DNA from: a virus
Direction: 5' to 3' (one strand)
DNA length: 29,633 nucleotides
Virus record (IMG/VR): IMGVR_UViG_3300017605_000357
Coordinates: 1 to 29,633 of that record
The position numbers and the translations under genes were made by a program. Position 1 is the first letter of the stretch. Each line of letters starts with the position of its first letter. The notes beneath the pieces are model-generated. The model had not been told where the DNA came from, searched no databases, and saw nothing but the letters and a program-made list of their open reading frames with translations. This document shows positions 13,104 through 21,487 of the stretch, piece after piece.

Positions 13104-13352
13104 ATGTCTGAAGAAAATGTACAACTCCCAGAAACAATCCTAGACACTGTTGATCGTGCTGCCAATGATGAAACATTCGGTGAGCAGAAGGATCGTCCAA
13201 CACGAGTAGAAGAAGCGGATGAAGAATCATTCGTCGACGAAGATGACGATGATGAATATGAAGACGAAGACGATGAAGATGGAGACGAAGACTATGATGA
13301 AGATGAAGACGAAGAACACGTAAATTTTGAAAATTCCGTCGAAGGTTTGTGA
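13104..13352 (+). CDS. highly acidic protein, possible DNA mimic
   Basis: The protein has 82 residues. From about residue 35 to 75 nearly every residue is Asp or Glu, with spaced Tyr. The start ATG 13104 has GAGGAG eight bases ahead; a slightly earlier ATG (13089) is inside that site. No fold is visible and the acidic part is likely disordered. Acidic phage proteins of this kind can mimic DNA and block host nucleases or nucleoid proteins, or act as chaperones for SSB-like proteins. The Sak4-like and SSB-like genes follow directly. The role is an inference from composition and place. Confidence 0.7.
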   Translation: MSEENVQLPETILDTVDRAANDETFGEQKDRPTRVEEADEESFVDEDDDDEYEDEDDEDGDEDYDEDEDEEHVNFENSVEGL

Positions 13353-13459
13353 TCGTTCAGCTCTTGCGGCTCGATGACCTGCGATGGTAGACTGAGAGAT
13401 CCAAAAAGAAACACATCAAATTTCCACAATTCGGACAAAAGTGATATTAAGGAAATCGG

Positions 13460-14230
13460 ATGTCTCTGAATGCCATCGCAGGATTACCTGTTAGAAAAGT
13501 TGCAGATTACCCACTACACGTCAATATGTTAATTTATGGCGAGAGTGGTAGTGGTAAAACAACTTTAGCAGGATCTGCTGACGAAGTTCCAGAAATGCGT
13601 AAAGTACTCATTCTAGATATAGAAGGTGGAGTACTTTCGTTAAAGAGCCGTTATCCCAATGTAGACAGTGTAAGAATAAAGTCTTGGGATGATATGCAAA
13701 GAGTTTACGATGAACTTTATGAAGGTAACCATGGCTACAATACAATTGTAGTAGACAGTCTTACTGAACTTCAGAAGATGTCCATGGATGAAGTAATGCG
13801 TAAGCTTGTTGCTCAACATGAAGAACGTGATGCTGATGTTCCTGGTATTCGAGAATGGAATATCAACATCGAGCAAACTAGAAAATTCGTTCGAGCATTT
13901 AGAGACTTGCCAGTAACTACAATATTCACTACGCTTTCCAAAGTTGATGTAAACAAAAGAACTGGAAATAGCAGAACTAAACCGTCACTAGCTGGAAAAG
14001 TTGCAGATGAAGTTGCTGGCTTCCTTGATATAGTTTCTTACTTGTACACCAAGGAGGTTGACGGGGAACAACAGCGGATATTACTGTGTGGAGCTACTCA
14101 GGATAATGTGGCCAAAGATCGCACAGACAAACTAAGTCAAGTTATACAGAAACCAACTATGGCAATTATCTGGAAAGCTATCAAGGAGATAAGTAGTAAT
14201 GACTCTGCCGCTGAAAGTAAACTTCTCTAA
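13460..14230 (+). CDS. Sak4-like RecA-fold ATPase (single-strand annealing/recombination)
   Basis: The protein has 256 residues. Walker A GESGSGKTT lies at residues 27-35, Walker B NTIVVDSL at about 95-101, and conserved ADEVAGFLDIV and FTTLSKVD segments follow. This is the AAA_24/Sak4 plan: a single RecA-fold core lacking the long DNA-binding extensions of RecA. Such phage proteins pair with a phage SSB and anneal or exchange DNA strands. The next gene encodes an SSB-like protein and overlaps by 32 bases, which supports this partnership. AAGGAA precedes the start. Confidence 0.9.
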   Translation: MSLNAIAGLPVRKVADYPLHVNMLIYGESGSGKTTLAGSADEVPEMRKVLILDIEGGVLSLKSRYPNVDSVRIKSWDDMQRVYDELYEGNHGYNTIVVDSLTELQKMSMDEVMRKLVAQHEERDADVPGIREWNINIEQTRKFVRAFRDLPVTTIFTTLSKVDVNKRTGNSRTKPSLAGKVADEVAGFLDIVSYLYTKEVDGEQQRILLCGATQDNVAKDRTDKLSQVIQKPTMAIIWKAIKEISSNDSAAESKLL

Positions 14231-14660
14231 AGAAGAAGCTAGCTCCACTCCGCGCGAAGTTCCCCCCACTGGTGAGTACATCGTCAATATCACAGATGGT
14301 GAAATCAAGGAAGTACAGCCAGGTAAGAAGAACTCTGGCAAGCCATTCTGGCAGCTTAAGTACGTTATTCAAGAGGGTACATACGCTGGCACCAGTCTTA
14401 TGTCTTCCATCATGCTCTTTGATGGTGCACTATATTCCTTCGCGCAGCTTATGCGTGCACTAGGATATGATATTAATGAAGGAGACTTCGAAGCTCCTTC
14501 ACTTGATGAAGTGATTGGTAAAACCATCAACGTTCGTGGTAACAAAATGCCCCCGAAGACAATAGACAATAAGGAACTACCAGAAAGATTTGAGATCAAG
14601 GGTTACAAGAAGCCGAGTAAAGTTAGTGCTAAAACTGGCGACTCTGCTCTACTTCCCTAG
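14199..14660 (+). CDS. single-stranded DNA-binding-like protein (DUF669 type)
   Basis: The protein has 153 residues. It has a beta-barrel pattern (TGEYIVNITDGEIKEV, PFWQLKYVI, SLMSSIML) followed by LYSFAQLMRALGYD and the strand GKTINVRG. This fits the phage DUF669/SSB-like group, which accompanies Sak4 and similar recombinases. AAGGAG is nine bases ahead of the ATG. The C-terminus is Lys/Ser-rich and lacks the acidic tail of host SSB. A strong terminator stands 25 bases behind the gene. Confidence 0.8.
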   Translation: MTLPLKVNFSKEEASSTPREVPPTGEYIVNITDGEIKEVQPGKKNSGKPFWQLKYVIQEGTYAGTSLMSSIMLFDGALYSFAQLMRALGYDINEGDFEAPSLDEVIGKTINVRGNKMPPKTIDNKELPERFEIKGYKKPSKVSAKTGDSALLP

Positions 14661-14685
14661 TAGGTAATTTAACGTTCTAGGACAG

Positions 14686-14719
14686 CCAACCTGTATCTTT
14701 GTGGTACAGGTTGGTTTTT
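14686..14719 (+). terminator. Rho-independent terminator
   Basis: CCAACCTGTA (14686-14695) and TACAGGTTGG (14705-14714) pair perfectly over 10 bases around a nine-base loop, and TTTTT follows at once (14715-14719). It closes the recombination block behind the SSB-like gene. The primase gene starts 22 bases later with no visible promoter, so some read-through must occur or a promoter lies further upstream. Confidence 0.93.
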
Positions 14720-14741
14720 CCTTCATCCTAAAGGGGTAAGT

Positions 14742-16997
14742 ATGACAGCATACTCCACCTTCCAGGATGTAGTAGAACACACAAAAGAACGCCGCATTGA
14801 CTTTTTCCGTCTCGTCTTTGGTAATGAGTCTGGCTATGTATGCATAGCATATAAAAGTCATCTTGATAGATCAATGAGAGAGAAATTTTTTCAATATCCA
14901 TCACAACTATCGGAAATGTGTGATGATATAGATAAGAACTCTCTGACTCTTACTCACGTTTATTTCTGTCCCCAATTATTTATAGATGCTTCATACAAGC
15001 GCGCCGGGGATGGTAAGGGACCACGTGTTAAAGAAAATGTAAAAACCTGTCCATGTCTGTGGGCTGACTTAGATACATGTAATCCACAGTTGTTACAGGT
15101 TCCGGCGTCTATTGTTGTTCAGTCTAGTAAAGGAAGATGGCAAGCTTTCTGGCGAATGGATGAATCGCTTCAGCCAGCAGATGCTGAAGCACTCTCCATG
15201 AAGATAGCATATTTTCATTCTGATCAGGGTGCGGATCGTAGCGGTTGGGACTTAACGCAATTATTGCGTGTACCATACACACCTAATTACAAGTATGGTG
15301 ATCTCAAAACTGCACCTATAGTTGCTGTAATAAATACTACATCAGCGTTGTACAGATCAACTGATTTTGATGTTTATCCACAATACGAAGCATTGAAGTT
15401 TGTCGATAACCCTGTTCCTCTTCCTGAAGATCTACCACAGGAAGCAGCACTAGACATTTTGCAGCGTTATCGTTCAGTACTACATCCACAAGTATTTGGA
15501 TTGTTCAGTTCTGAACTAGGTGATGGAGATGACTGGAGTAAGGTACAGTGGAAACTAGCTAAACTTTGTAGTGAAGCTGGAATGACTCCAGAAGAAACCT
15601 TTGTTGTAGTAAGAGACGCTGCTTGCAATAAGTACGCTAGAGATGGTCGACCAGTTGCAACATTGTGGACAGAAATAAAGAAAGTATATGTTCGAGAATA
15701 TGAAACAAAAAATTTAGTTCCCACTCCTACATCAATAATTCCTGAATTAATAACCCAGGCTGAACTTAGAGTAGTTCAGGGTAGAACTACCTTCATTGAA
15801 AGATATATTAGGTGGGCATCAGATCTAACCGATGCAGCACCTCAATATCACCAAGCTGGTGCATTCACAATTCTTAGTGCGATGTTATCTGGATCGGTCA
15901 GATTACAAACATCGTTTGGGACAATCATCCCAAACCTGTGGTTCATGATTTTGGCAGACACTACGTTGACACGTAAATCTACTGCCATGGACATCGCAAT
16001 GGAATTGTTAGCAGAAGTTAGTCCCAATGCGATACTAGCTACAGATGGTAGCCCTGAAGGTATTTTGAGTGCCTTAAAGGATAGAACTAAGCAGCCATCC
16101 ATATATTTCAGAGATGAATTTACTGGGTTGCTTGAGGCCATTACCAACAAAGATTATATGGCTGGAATGGCTGAGCAATTTACCAAATTATATGATGGAA
16201 AAACTATCAAGAGACTTCTTAGAAAAGAAGAAATCAGAATTACTGAACCAAGATTCATCATGTTTACTGGCGGAGTTAAAACTAAAACGCAATCTCTACT
16301 GAATGAAGAACATATAAACAGTGGATTCATTCCACGTTTTATTTTCATTACAGCAGTTGCAGACCCTTCCAGAGTACGTCCTGTGGGTCCTCCAATCTAT
16401 CATAATCATGAAAGTAAAATTCAAATAAAAGATGAACTATTTCAAATAGATGATAACTACAATCGTCCTCGAATGATAATTCTACCAGATGGTAGAACTA
16501 CTTCAAATCTCAAGCCAGAGTTTGAAGTAAAATTATCAGATGACGCTTGGAGAAGATATAATGAATTAGAAAGTTTATTAACTAATACAGCACTCTCTAT
16601 TGGTATAGCACATTTAACTCCTGTCTATGATAGGCTTGCAAAGTCTACATTGAAAGCTGCGATTCTTATTGCAGCATCAAGGCAAGGAGAAAAAGGTACT
16701 GAAATAACCGTAGAGCTAGATGACATTCTTCATGCAATTTATTACTGTAAACAATGGTATGTATATGCAAACGAGATTGTTAGCAGTATTGGCAAGAGTA
16801 ATGATGAACGCACTATAGATAAAATTATGGAGTTCGTGGTAAATGCTGGCATCAATGGTGTTAGTCGTTCAGACATCATGCGTGCATTCCACCTTGATTC
16901 AAGGAGAGCAGAACTATTACTAACTACCATAATTCAACGTAGACTAGTATTTGTCTCCCACTTCAGTGGACAACCAAGATATGTTGGGATTGGTTAA
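14742..16997 (+). CDS. primase-helicase: AEP-like primase fused to DUF3987-like ATPase
   Basis: The protein has 751 residues. The N-terminal third looks like an archaeo-eukaryotic primase of the RepB-like kind: WADLD at 107-111 gives the metal-binding Asp pair, SSKGRWQAFWR follows at 128-138, and GADRSGWDLTQLLRVP at 163-178 closes the site. After a helical linker, residues about 395-560 form a DUF3987-like ATPase with ADTTLTRKSTA as Walker A, IYFRDEF as Walker B, FIMFTGG as sensor and GFIPRF as a possible arginine finger. The last 100 residues include a winged helix. It should prime and unwind DNA at the fork. Walker A lacks its usual Gly residues. Confidence 0.85.
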   Translation: MTAYSTFQDVVEHTKERRIDFFRLVFGNESGYVCIAYKSHLDRSMREKFFQYPSQLSEMCDDIDKNSLTLTHVYFCPQLFIDASYKRAGDGKGPRVKENVKTCPCLWADLDTCNPQLLQVPASIVVQSSKGRWQAFWRMDESLQPADAEALSMKIAYFHSDQGADRSGWDLTQLLRVPYTPNYKYGDLKTAPIVAVINTTSALYRSTDFDVYPQYEALKFVDNPVPLPEDLPQEAALDILQRYRSVLHPQVFGLFSSELGDGDDWSKVQWKLAKLCSEAGMTPEETFVVVRDAACNKYARDGRPVATLWTEIKKVYVREYETKNLVPTPTSIIPELITQAELRVVQGRTTFIERYIRWASDLTDAAPQYHQAGAFTILSAMLSGSVRLQTSFGTIIPNLWFMILADTTLTRKSTAMDIAMELLAEVSPNAILATDGSPEGILSALKDRTKQPSIYFRDEFTGLLEAITNKDYMAGMAEQFTKLYDGKTIKRLLRKEEIRITEPRFIMFTGGVKTKTQSLLNEEHINSGFIPRFIFITAVADPSRVRPVGPPIYHNHESKIQIKDELFQIDDNYNRPRMIILPDGRTTSNLKPEFEVKLSDDAWRRYNELESLLTNTALSIGIAHLTPVYDRLAKSTLKAAILIAASRQGEKGTEITVELDDILHAIYYCKQWYVYANEIVSSIGKSNDERTIDKIMEFVVNAGINGVSRSDIMRAFHLDSRRAELLLTTIIQRRLVFVSHFSGQPRYVGIG

Positions 16998-16998
16998 A

Positions 16999-17292
16999 AT
17001 GCCATATTTTGGCGTTAGAGTTATACATAAAACATTTATAATAACAGTAAAAATACATGGTCCATTAGACACATTTGAACTATCACCAATTCCCATAAAG
17101 GAATTCGTAAATAACCATCTGGATAAGCAAACTGAGGGTTTTAATATAGTCAGCGTGGCACATGACCTCGCTGAAGGTATTGCTGATGGTTTCTTGGATG
17201 GTGAGAGAACACTTTGGGTAGAAGTCGAAGTAAGTTCGAGTAACAACTTAATATTCGGATCATCTGCTGAGAAGATATTATTAGGACGCTGA
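16999..17292 (+). CDS. hypothetical protein
   Basis: The protein has 97 residues starting MPYFGVRVIHKTF. Strands (FIITVKIHGPLDTFEL) precede a helix with IVSVAHDLAEGIADGFLDG, then strands LWVEVEVSSS. The order suggests a small alpha/beta domain. ATG 16999 follows the primase stop by one base; a start inside the primase gene at 16951 is less likely. No known family. Confidence 0.6.
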   Translation: MPYFGVRVIHKTFIITVKIHGPLDTFELSPIPIKEFVNNHLDKQTEGFNIVSVAHDLAEGIADGFLDGERTLWVEVEVSSSNNLIFGSSAEKILLGR

Positions 17293-17295
17293 GAC

Positions 17296-17601
17296 ATGAG
17301 TTCGCATGCATTCGAAAATTTTGTTGGTAACAGCTATTTTATGTTTAGTAGCAAAGTTGCTCCAAAATATTTTCGGATCGGAAAGCACTCATTGGGCAAG
17401 CAGAAGTTGAGTAGAATAGCAATAAAAATAGGATTCAAATTATTGTTAATTTTATACATAATTTCGAGATTAGACGATTTGCGTTTAAGCAGTATTTTTA
17501 GACTAAAACATTATAGTTGGCACATAATTGGTGCAACTTATATTCTATCAACGATCGCATTGTCCTTAGTGCTTAGCTACTATCAATTACATCATCCGTA
17601 A
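17296..17601 (+). CDS. small membrane protein with two transmembrane segments
   Basis: The protein has 101 residues. The first 40 are soluble and basic. The hydrophobic segments are about residues 44-60 (IKIGFKLLLILYIISRL) and about 77-95 (IGATYILSTIALSLVLSYY), with a basic loop between them. No signal cleavage site is visible. It sits among replication genes, not in the lysis region, so it might anchor replication to the membrane or affect host entry exclusion. That role is only suggested by position. Confidence 0.65.
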   Translation: MSSHAFENFVGNSYFMFSSKVAPKYFRIGKHSLGKQKLSRIAIKIGFKLLLILYIISRLDDLRLSSIFRLKHYSWHIIGATYILSTIALSLVLSYYQLHHP

Positions 17602-17602
17602 T

Positions 17603-17818
17603 ATGAAAAGAAATTTGTGTGTTAATTGTCGAAAAGCAATTCACGGTAAAGTTAATCGTGATTCATCAGTAACATGGCAACATATTCTTCCTAATGAAAA
17701 TTGTGAAAATCCAGAACCTTATCCTGGTCCACCACCATGTACATGTAATTGTCCACATTTTCATTGTTACGTAGTTACATGCAAGTGCAAACTTCACAGC
17801 TATTATGTTCTAGGATGA
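17603..17818 (+). CDS. small Cys/His-rich protein
   Basis: The protein has 71 residues with ten Cys and five His: CVNCRKAIHG at the start, then PPCTCNCPHFHCY and CKCKLH at the end. This is enough for two zinc sites. It ends four bases before the polymerase start and is likely co-translated with it. Function is unknown. Confidence 0.65.
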   Translation: MKRNLCVNCRKAIHGKVNRDSSVTWQHILPNENCENPEPYPGPPPCTCNCPHFHCYVVTCKCKLHSYYVLG

Positions 17819-17821
17819 CAT

Positions 17822-20131
17822 ATGAGAAAACATCCTCTTGCTCAGTGCGAGAAATGTCCATTCGAGAATGCACCGTTTGTACCAACTCAGAACCCACAAC
17901 CAAGATCAAAATTGGCTGTTATAGGTGAAGCTCCTGGTGCATATGAAGCTGGACGTGGTATTCCATTTACTGGACCATCTGGCAAACTATTAGATCAGGT
18001 ATTGAGTCATCACGGTTTTCAACGTTCTGAAGTTATGGTAACAAATGTGTGTTTGTGCAGACCAGCCAATAATGAAGATCCACCGAAAGCTGCTATCGCT
18101 GCCTGCAAACCTAGGCTTGACGCCGAGCTAGCTCACAGCGGCGTGGAGAAGATTTTAGCCGTGGGTGGTACCGCAGCTAGCACGCTCATCGACCCAAAAA
18201 AGAAAATCTCATATTTACGAATTGGTCCTCCGAAACCATATATTGAAAATTCAGAAATTCAAGTTGTGGCATCATGGCACCCAGCATATTGCTTACGTTC
18301 TCCAGATGCTTTTCCATCATTAGTTTCCGATACAGCTAAACTCAAAGGTAAAATTTACAGCAAATGGGTTCCTCCCACCTATAAAGTTGTTGATTCTAAT
18401 AAAACAGCATTGGCGGCCATCGAAGCTCTATGGTTAGTTGATGGACCATTAGTTATTGATATCGAAACTGGTTTCGACAAAGATGAAGCATTCGATCACC
18501 CGAATCACTATGACCTATTGTGCATAGGTATTTCGTTTGCACCAAATCGTGTCATAGTGTTTGGAACAAACGCACTAAAAGATCCCGAAGTACAAACAAG
18601 GTTAGGGCAGTTATTAAGATCTAAGAAAGTCACTGGACATAATATCAAATCTGACCTGGCTGGATTGTATCCTATCTTTGGTAGAATCGAAGCTGCTCGG
18701 GATACAATGCTGCTAAACTATTGTCAGGATGAACGGCCTGGACAACATGCATTAGAAAAGCTTGGCATTGAAATACTTGGAGCACCAAACTGGAAAGAAG
18801 CTTTTCGTAGATTAGTACCACCAAAGAAAACATATGCAGATGCACCACGAGATAAATTGTATGAATACAACGCTGGTGATGTTTCTGTTACTCGCGATCT
18901 AGATGATTTATTTGAATCACGAATCACAGATCGTGAACGCCAAGAGCACGCATTTTTGATCAGAGCTTCCAATGCTATAGTCAATTTGGAAATGGCTGGT
19001 ATGCCATTCGATGTTGAGTATAGCAAGGAATTAGAAAACATGTTTGAAAAAGAACTCTATGAACTTGAAGTTCAAATCTCAGACACCACAGGTAGGAATC
19101 TAAACCCGCGATCACCGATGCAGATTGCAAGATGGTTTGCAGATGAAGGTTTTGTATTAAAGTCTACCGACAAAGATACTATGGAAGCTTTGCTCAACAC
19201 AAAGTTACCAGATCATGTTAGGACATTTATTGAACAACTTTTGTTACATCGTCGCAGAGCCAAACTTTGTGGTACTTATGTTAAAGGGTTCCAGAAGCGT
19301 ATCTATAATGGGAAAGTCTTTACGACATATACTTTGCATGGAACTACATCTGGGCGTCTTGCTTCGCGGAATCCGAATATGCAGAACATCGTACGGGACA
19401 AGCGAATTAAGCATCAATTCACAGTGGAGCGCAACGGAAACGTACTTATCCAATTGGACTACAAGCAAGCCGAAGGTCGAGTTATCACGACGTTGGCGCA
19501 GGACGAATATCTAGCCGCAATTTTCAGAGATCCTAACCGAGACATCTTTAATGAACTTTGCAATGATATCTATGGTGTAGATAATTGGGTCAAAGAAAAT
19601 CGTGTAAGTATGAAATCAATTTTCTATGGAAATGCATACGGACGTGGCGTTAATGCAATCGCATTGGAACTTCAACAACAAGGTTCTTCTATTACGGTGG
19701 CGGAAACTAGAGAACTTATGCAGGCGTTCAATGCGCAGATATCTAGTGTTGTCACGTGGCAAGCATCGGTCAAACACAGTGTTATGGCAGGCGATGATCT
19801 TATTACGCCATTCGGCCGTAAGAGATCCTTCTGGCTTATTACAGACCAAAATAGAACCGATGTCCTCAACGAAGCTCTCAGTTTCTACCCACAATCAATT
19901 GCCTCTGATATCTGCCTCACCGCTCTTATCGAACTACAACCAAGATTACAAGGAATTGCTACCATTAGACTCACCGTCCACGACGCGCTTATTATTGAAT
20001 GTGCCAAGGTGGACGCAGAAAGAGTTATAGCAATTGCCAAAGAAGAAATGATTGCCGCTGGTCGCGCATTTACAACGTATGTGCCATTTGCAGTAGACGT
20101 TTCTATGGGAACTAGATGGAGTGAACTTTAA
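17822..20131 (+). CDS. DNA polymerase I with N-terminal family-4 uracil-DNA glycosylase and 3'-5' exonuclease
   Basis: The protein has 769 residues in three parts. Residues 1-180 form a family-4 uracil-DNA glycosylase: Fe-S cysteines C9, C12, C79 and C95, the motif GEAPGAYEAGRGIPF (35-49) and WHPAYC (about 150). Residues about 205-365 form a DnaQ-like exonuclease with DIET, HNIKSDL and YNAGD. Residues about 380-769 form a family A polymerase with LDYKQAEGR (motif A, about 544), the O helix RVSMKSIFYGNAYG (about 592) and LTVHDALI (motif C, about 717). The usual Glu after HD is Ala. There is no 5' nuclease. It copies phage DNA and could sense or remove uracil ahead of synthesis. Confidence 0.95.
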   Translation: MRKHPLAQCEKCPFENAPFVPTQNPQPRSKLAVIGEAPGAYEAGRGIPFTGPSGKLLDQVLSHHGFQRSEVMVTNVCLCRPANNEDPPKAAIAACKPRLDAELAHSGVEKILAVGGTAASTLIDPKKKISYLRIGPPKPYIENSEIQVVASWHPAYCLRSPDAFPSLVSDTAKLKGKIYSKWVPPTYKVVDSNKTALAAIEALWLVDGPLVIDIETGFDKDEAFDHPNHYDLLCIGISFAPNRVIVFGTNALKDPEVQTRLGQLLRSKKVTGHNIKSDLAGLYPIFGRIEAARDTMLLNYCQDERPGQHALEKLGIEILGAPNWKEAFRRLVPPKKTYADAPRDKLYEYNAGDVSVTRDLDDLFESRITDRERQEHAFLIRASNAIVNLEMAGMPFDVEYSKELENMFEKELYELEVQISDTTGRNLNPRSPMQIARWFADEGFVLKSTDKDTMEALLNTKLPDHVRTFIEQLLLHRRRAKLCGTYVKGFQKRIYNGKVFTTYTLHGTTSGRLASRNPNMQNIVRDKRIKHQFTVERNGNVLIQLDYKQAEGRVITTLAQDEYLAAIFRDPNRDIFNELCNDIYGVDNWVKENRVSMKSIFYGNAYGRGVNAIALELQQQGSSITVAETRELMQAFNAQISSVVTWQASVKHSVMAGDDLITPFGRKRSFWLITDQNRTDVLNEALSFYPQSIASDICLTALIELQPRLQGIATIRLTVHDALIIECAKVDAERVIAIAKEEMIAAGRAFTTYVPFAVDVSMGTRWSEL

Positions 20132-20132
20132 T

Positions 20133-20645
20133 ATGAAGGTATATATCGCCGGACCAATTGCCGGTTACGAAGATTTGAACAGAAAACAATTCGAGTCCGC
20201 TGTTAAAATACTAACCGAACTTGGACACAAACCTGTAAACCCACATGACGTACCACCACTAGATCATGGTGATGCACCTTGCAAAGGTGAACCAACACAA
20301 AATAATGGGCACTCCTATGGTTGCTACATGATACCAGATTTGCAAGCCTTGTTGACCTGTGATGGTTATACATTACTGCCAGGATGGGAAAAATCAAAGG
20401 GTGCTGTTGTAGAACAACAAGTAGCAAAAATTTGTGGTCTGACACTTATCGATGTATTCAATGTTAACTCCTCCAGGGAAGAATTCTATGACGGTGTTCG
20501 TGATAGATTCATTATAAGAGTTACTAAAGGTGAAAGATCTATCCAAATGAGCTATTCTCCCAAAGAATATAAGGCTCTTACTCCATTACAATTGGATATG
20601 GATTATCAACTTCTAGAGAACAAACTGCGTCTTGCAGATGCATAG
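20133..20645 (+). CDS. DUF4406 protein, nucleoside 2-deoxyribosyltransferase-like
   Basis: The protein has 170 residues. KVYIAGPIAGYEDLNRKQF opens the Rossmann-like fold of this group. VNPHDVPPLDHGDAPC, YMIPDLQALLTCDGYTLLPGWEKSKGA and VEQQVAKICGL follow, which match the DUF4406/NDT pattern including the D and GWE region. Related enzymes exchange bases on deoxynucleosides or cut nucleotide bonds, so a role in nucleotide salvage or modification is plausible. The C-terminal 50 residues are extra. The start overlaps the polymerase region by closeness only (one base gap). Confidence 0.75.
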   Translation: MKVYIAGPIAGYEDLNRKQFESAVKILTELGHKPVNPHDVPPLDHGDAPCKGEPTQNNGHSYGCYMIPDLQALLTCDGYTLLPGWEKSKGAVVEQQVAKICGLTLIDVFNVNSSREEFYDGVRDRFIIRVTKGERSIQMSYSPKEYKALTPLQLDMDYQLLENKLRLADA

Positions 20646-20674
20646 CATTAATCAGGTTAAGGGGAGGCATTGTC

Positions 20675-21196
20675 ATGGCATTAACTCCGGTAAGCGTGAC
20701 TTCTAAGTTTGAAGCAGCACAGTACGATGGCACTAATGGTAGTGATATCGCAGACTGGTTGCAAGATGCTACATTCGTTAGTGATGATGGCGAAGAATTA
20801 GTTCTATCAATGGTTTACGGTGGCGAATACACCGTACCAGTTAATGCTTTTGTCATCAGACAGGAATCATACGGCCTGTGGGGTCACTACGTAGGTGCAG
20901 ATTACACTAACAAATGGTCGCTAATTCCAGTAATAACACAGGCAATTGGTATTGCCAACGTACCATCATTAGTTGCTGATGCAACTACAACTGTATCAGT
21001 TACATTAACTGCATCGTTTGCTGATTCAAGTTATAACGCGCAAGCAGTATTAGTTGGTGGTGTTGGCGTATTGGCAGCACTAGAAATTACAAGTGTAACT
21101 GTAACTGATATCAACACTGTAGATGTAGCTGTACATAATACTGGATTAATAACATTATCAGGTGCACAAATATTAGTAACAGCAATCAAATCATAG
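20675..21196 (+). CDS. hypothetical protein with tail-like C-terminal beta domain
   Basis: The protein has 173 residues. Residues about 10-90 (FEAAQYDGTNGSDIADWL, then GGEYTVPVNAFVI) look like a phage domain also seen at 22864-23145. Residues about 95-173 are beta-rich with Thr/Val repeats (SVTLTASFADSSY, LEITSVTVTDINTVDVAV), resembling tail-fibre type domains. GGGGAGG at 20661-20667 is a strong ribosome binding site, so the protein may be abundant. Function is unknown. Confidence 0.65.
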   Translation: MALTPVSVTSKFEAAQYDGTNGSDIADWLQDATFVSDDGEELVLSMVYGGEYTVPVNAFVIRQESYGLWGHYVGADYTNKWSLIPVITQAIGIANVPSLVADATTTVSVTLTASFADSSYNAQAVLVGGVGVLAALEITSVTVTDINTVDVAVHNTGLITLSGAQILVTAIKS

Positions 21197-21205
21197 TAGG
21201 GTAAA

Positions 21206-21487
21206 GTGGAAAAATCAGAAGAACAAATCGACGCTGATCGAAAATTAACTGAAGCAGTAGAAGAATGCATGCGCGTATACGTTGGTGATGAAGTACAAAA
21301 ATATGTTCTAGGAGATTTCGTAGTATTATCAGCAATTCAAATGCTAACTGAAGATGGAATACTAGTAACGAGATATCCAGTGTTCTTACGCGATGGTGAT
21401 TTACCATGGTATCGTGTGTTTGGTTTAATTGATATGAGTAAAATCCAATTAGAGAAACATGCTACAGGAACAGAAGACAATGGTTAA
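21206..21487 (+). CDS. hypothetical protein
   Basis: The protein has 93 residues from GTG 21206. Residues 1-35 form a charged helix; the rest is beta-rich (YVLGDFVVLSAIQML, ILVTRYPVFL, WYRVFGLI). It has a plausible weak site AGGGT ahead. It overlaps the next gene by eight bases. No family is recognised. Confidence 0.65.
   Translation: MEKSEEQIDADRKLTEAVEECMRVYVGDEVQKYVLGDFVVLSAIQMLTEDGILVTRYPVFLRDGDLPWYRVFGLIDMSKIQLEKHATGTEDNG

Noticed and set aside
13353-13459. Possible mini-gene or gene remnant ahead of the Sak4-like gene
   Set aside because: A 31-codon frame from 13374 has no ribosome binding site and runs into the next gene. A second frame ending in KKHIKFPQFGQK has a stop upstream and no start. 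I see nothing firm in this 107-base gap.
16944-17297. Minus-strand frame of 117 residues opposite the gene at 16999
   Set aside because: It covers the plus-strand gene fully, has no ribosome binding site and has low-complexity Ser/Thr/Leu content typical of antisense frames.
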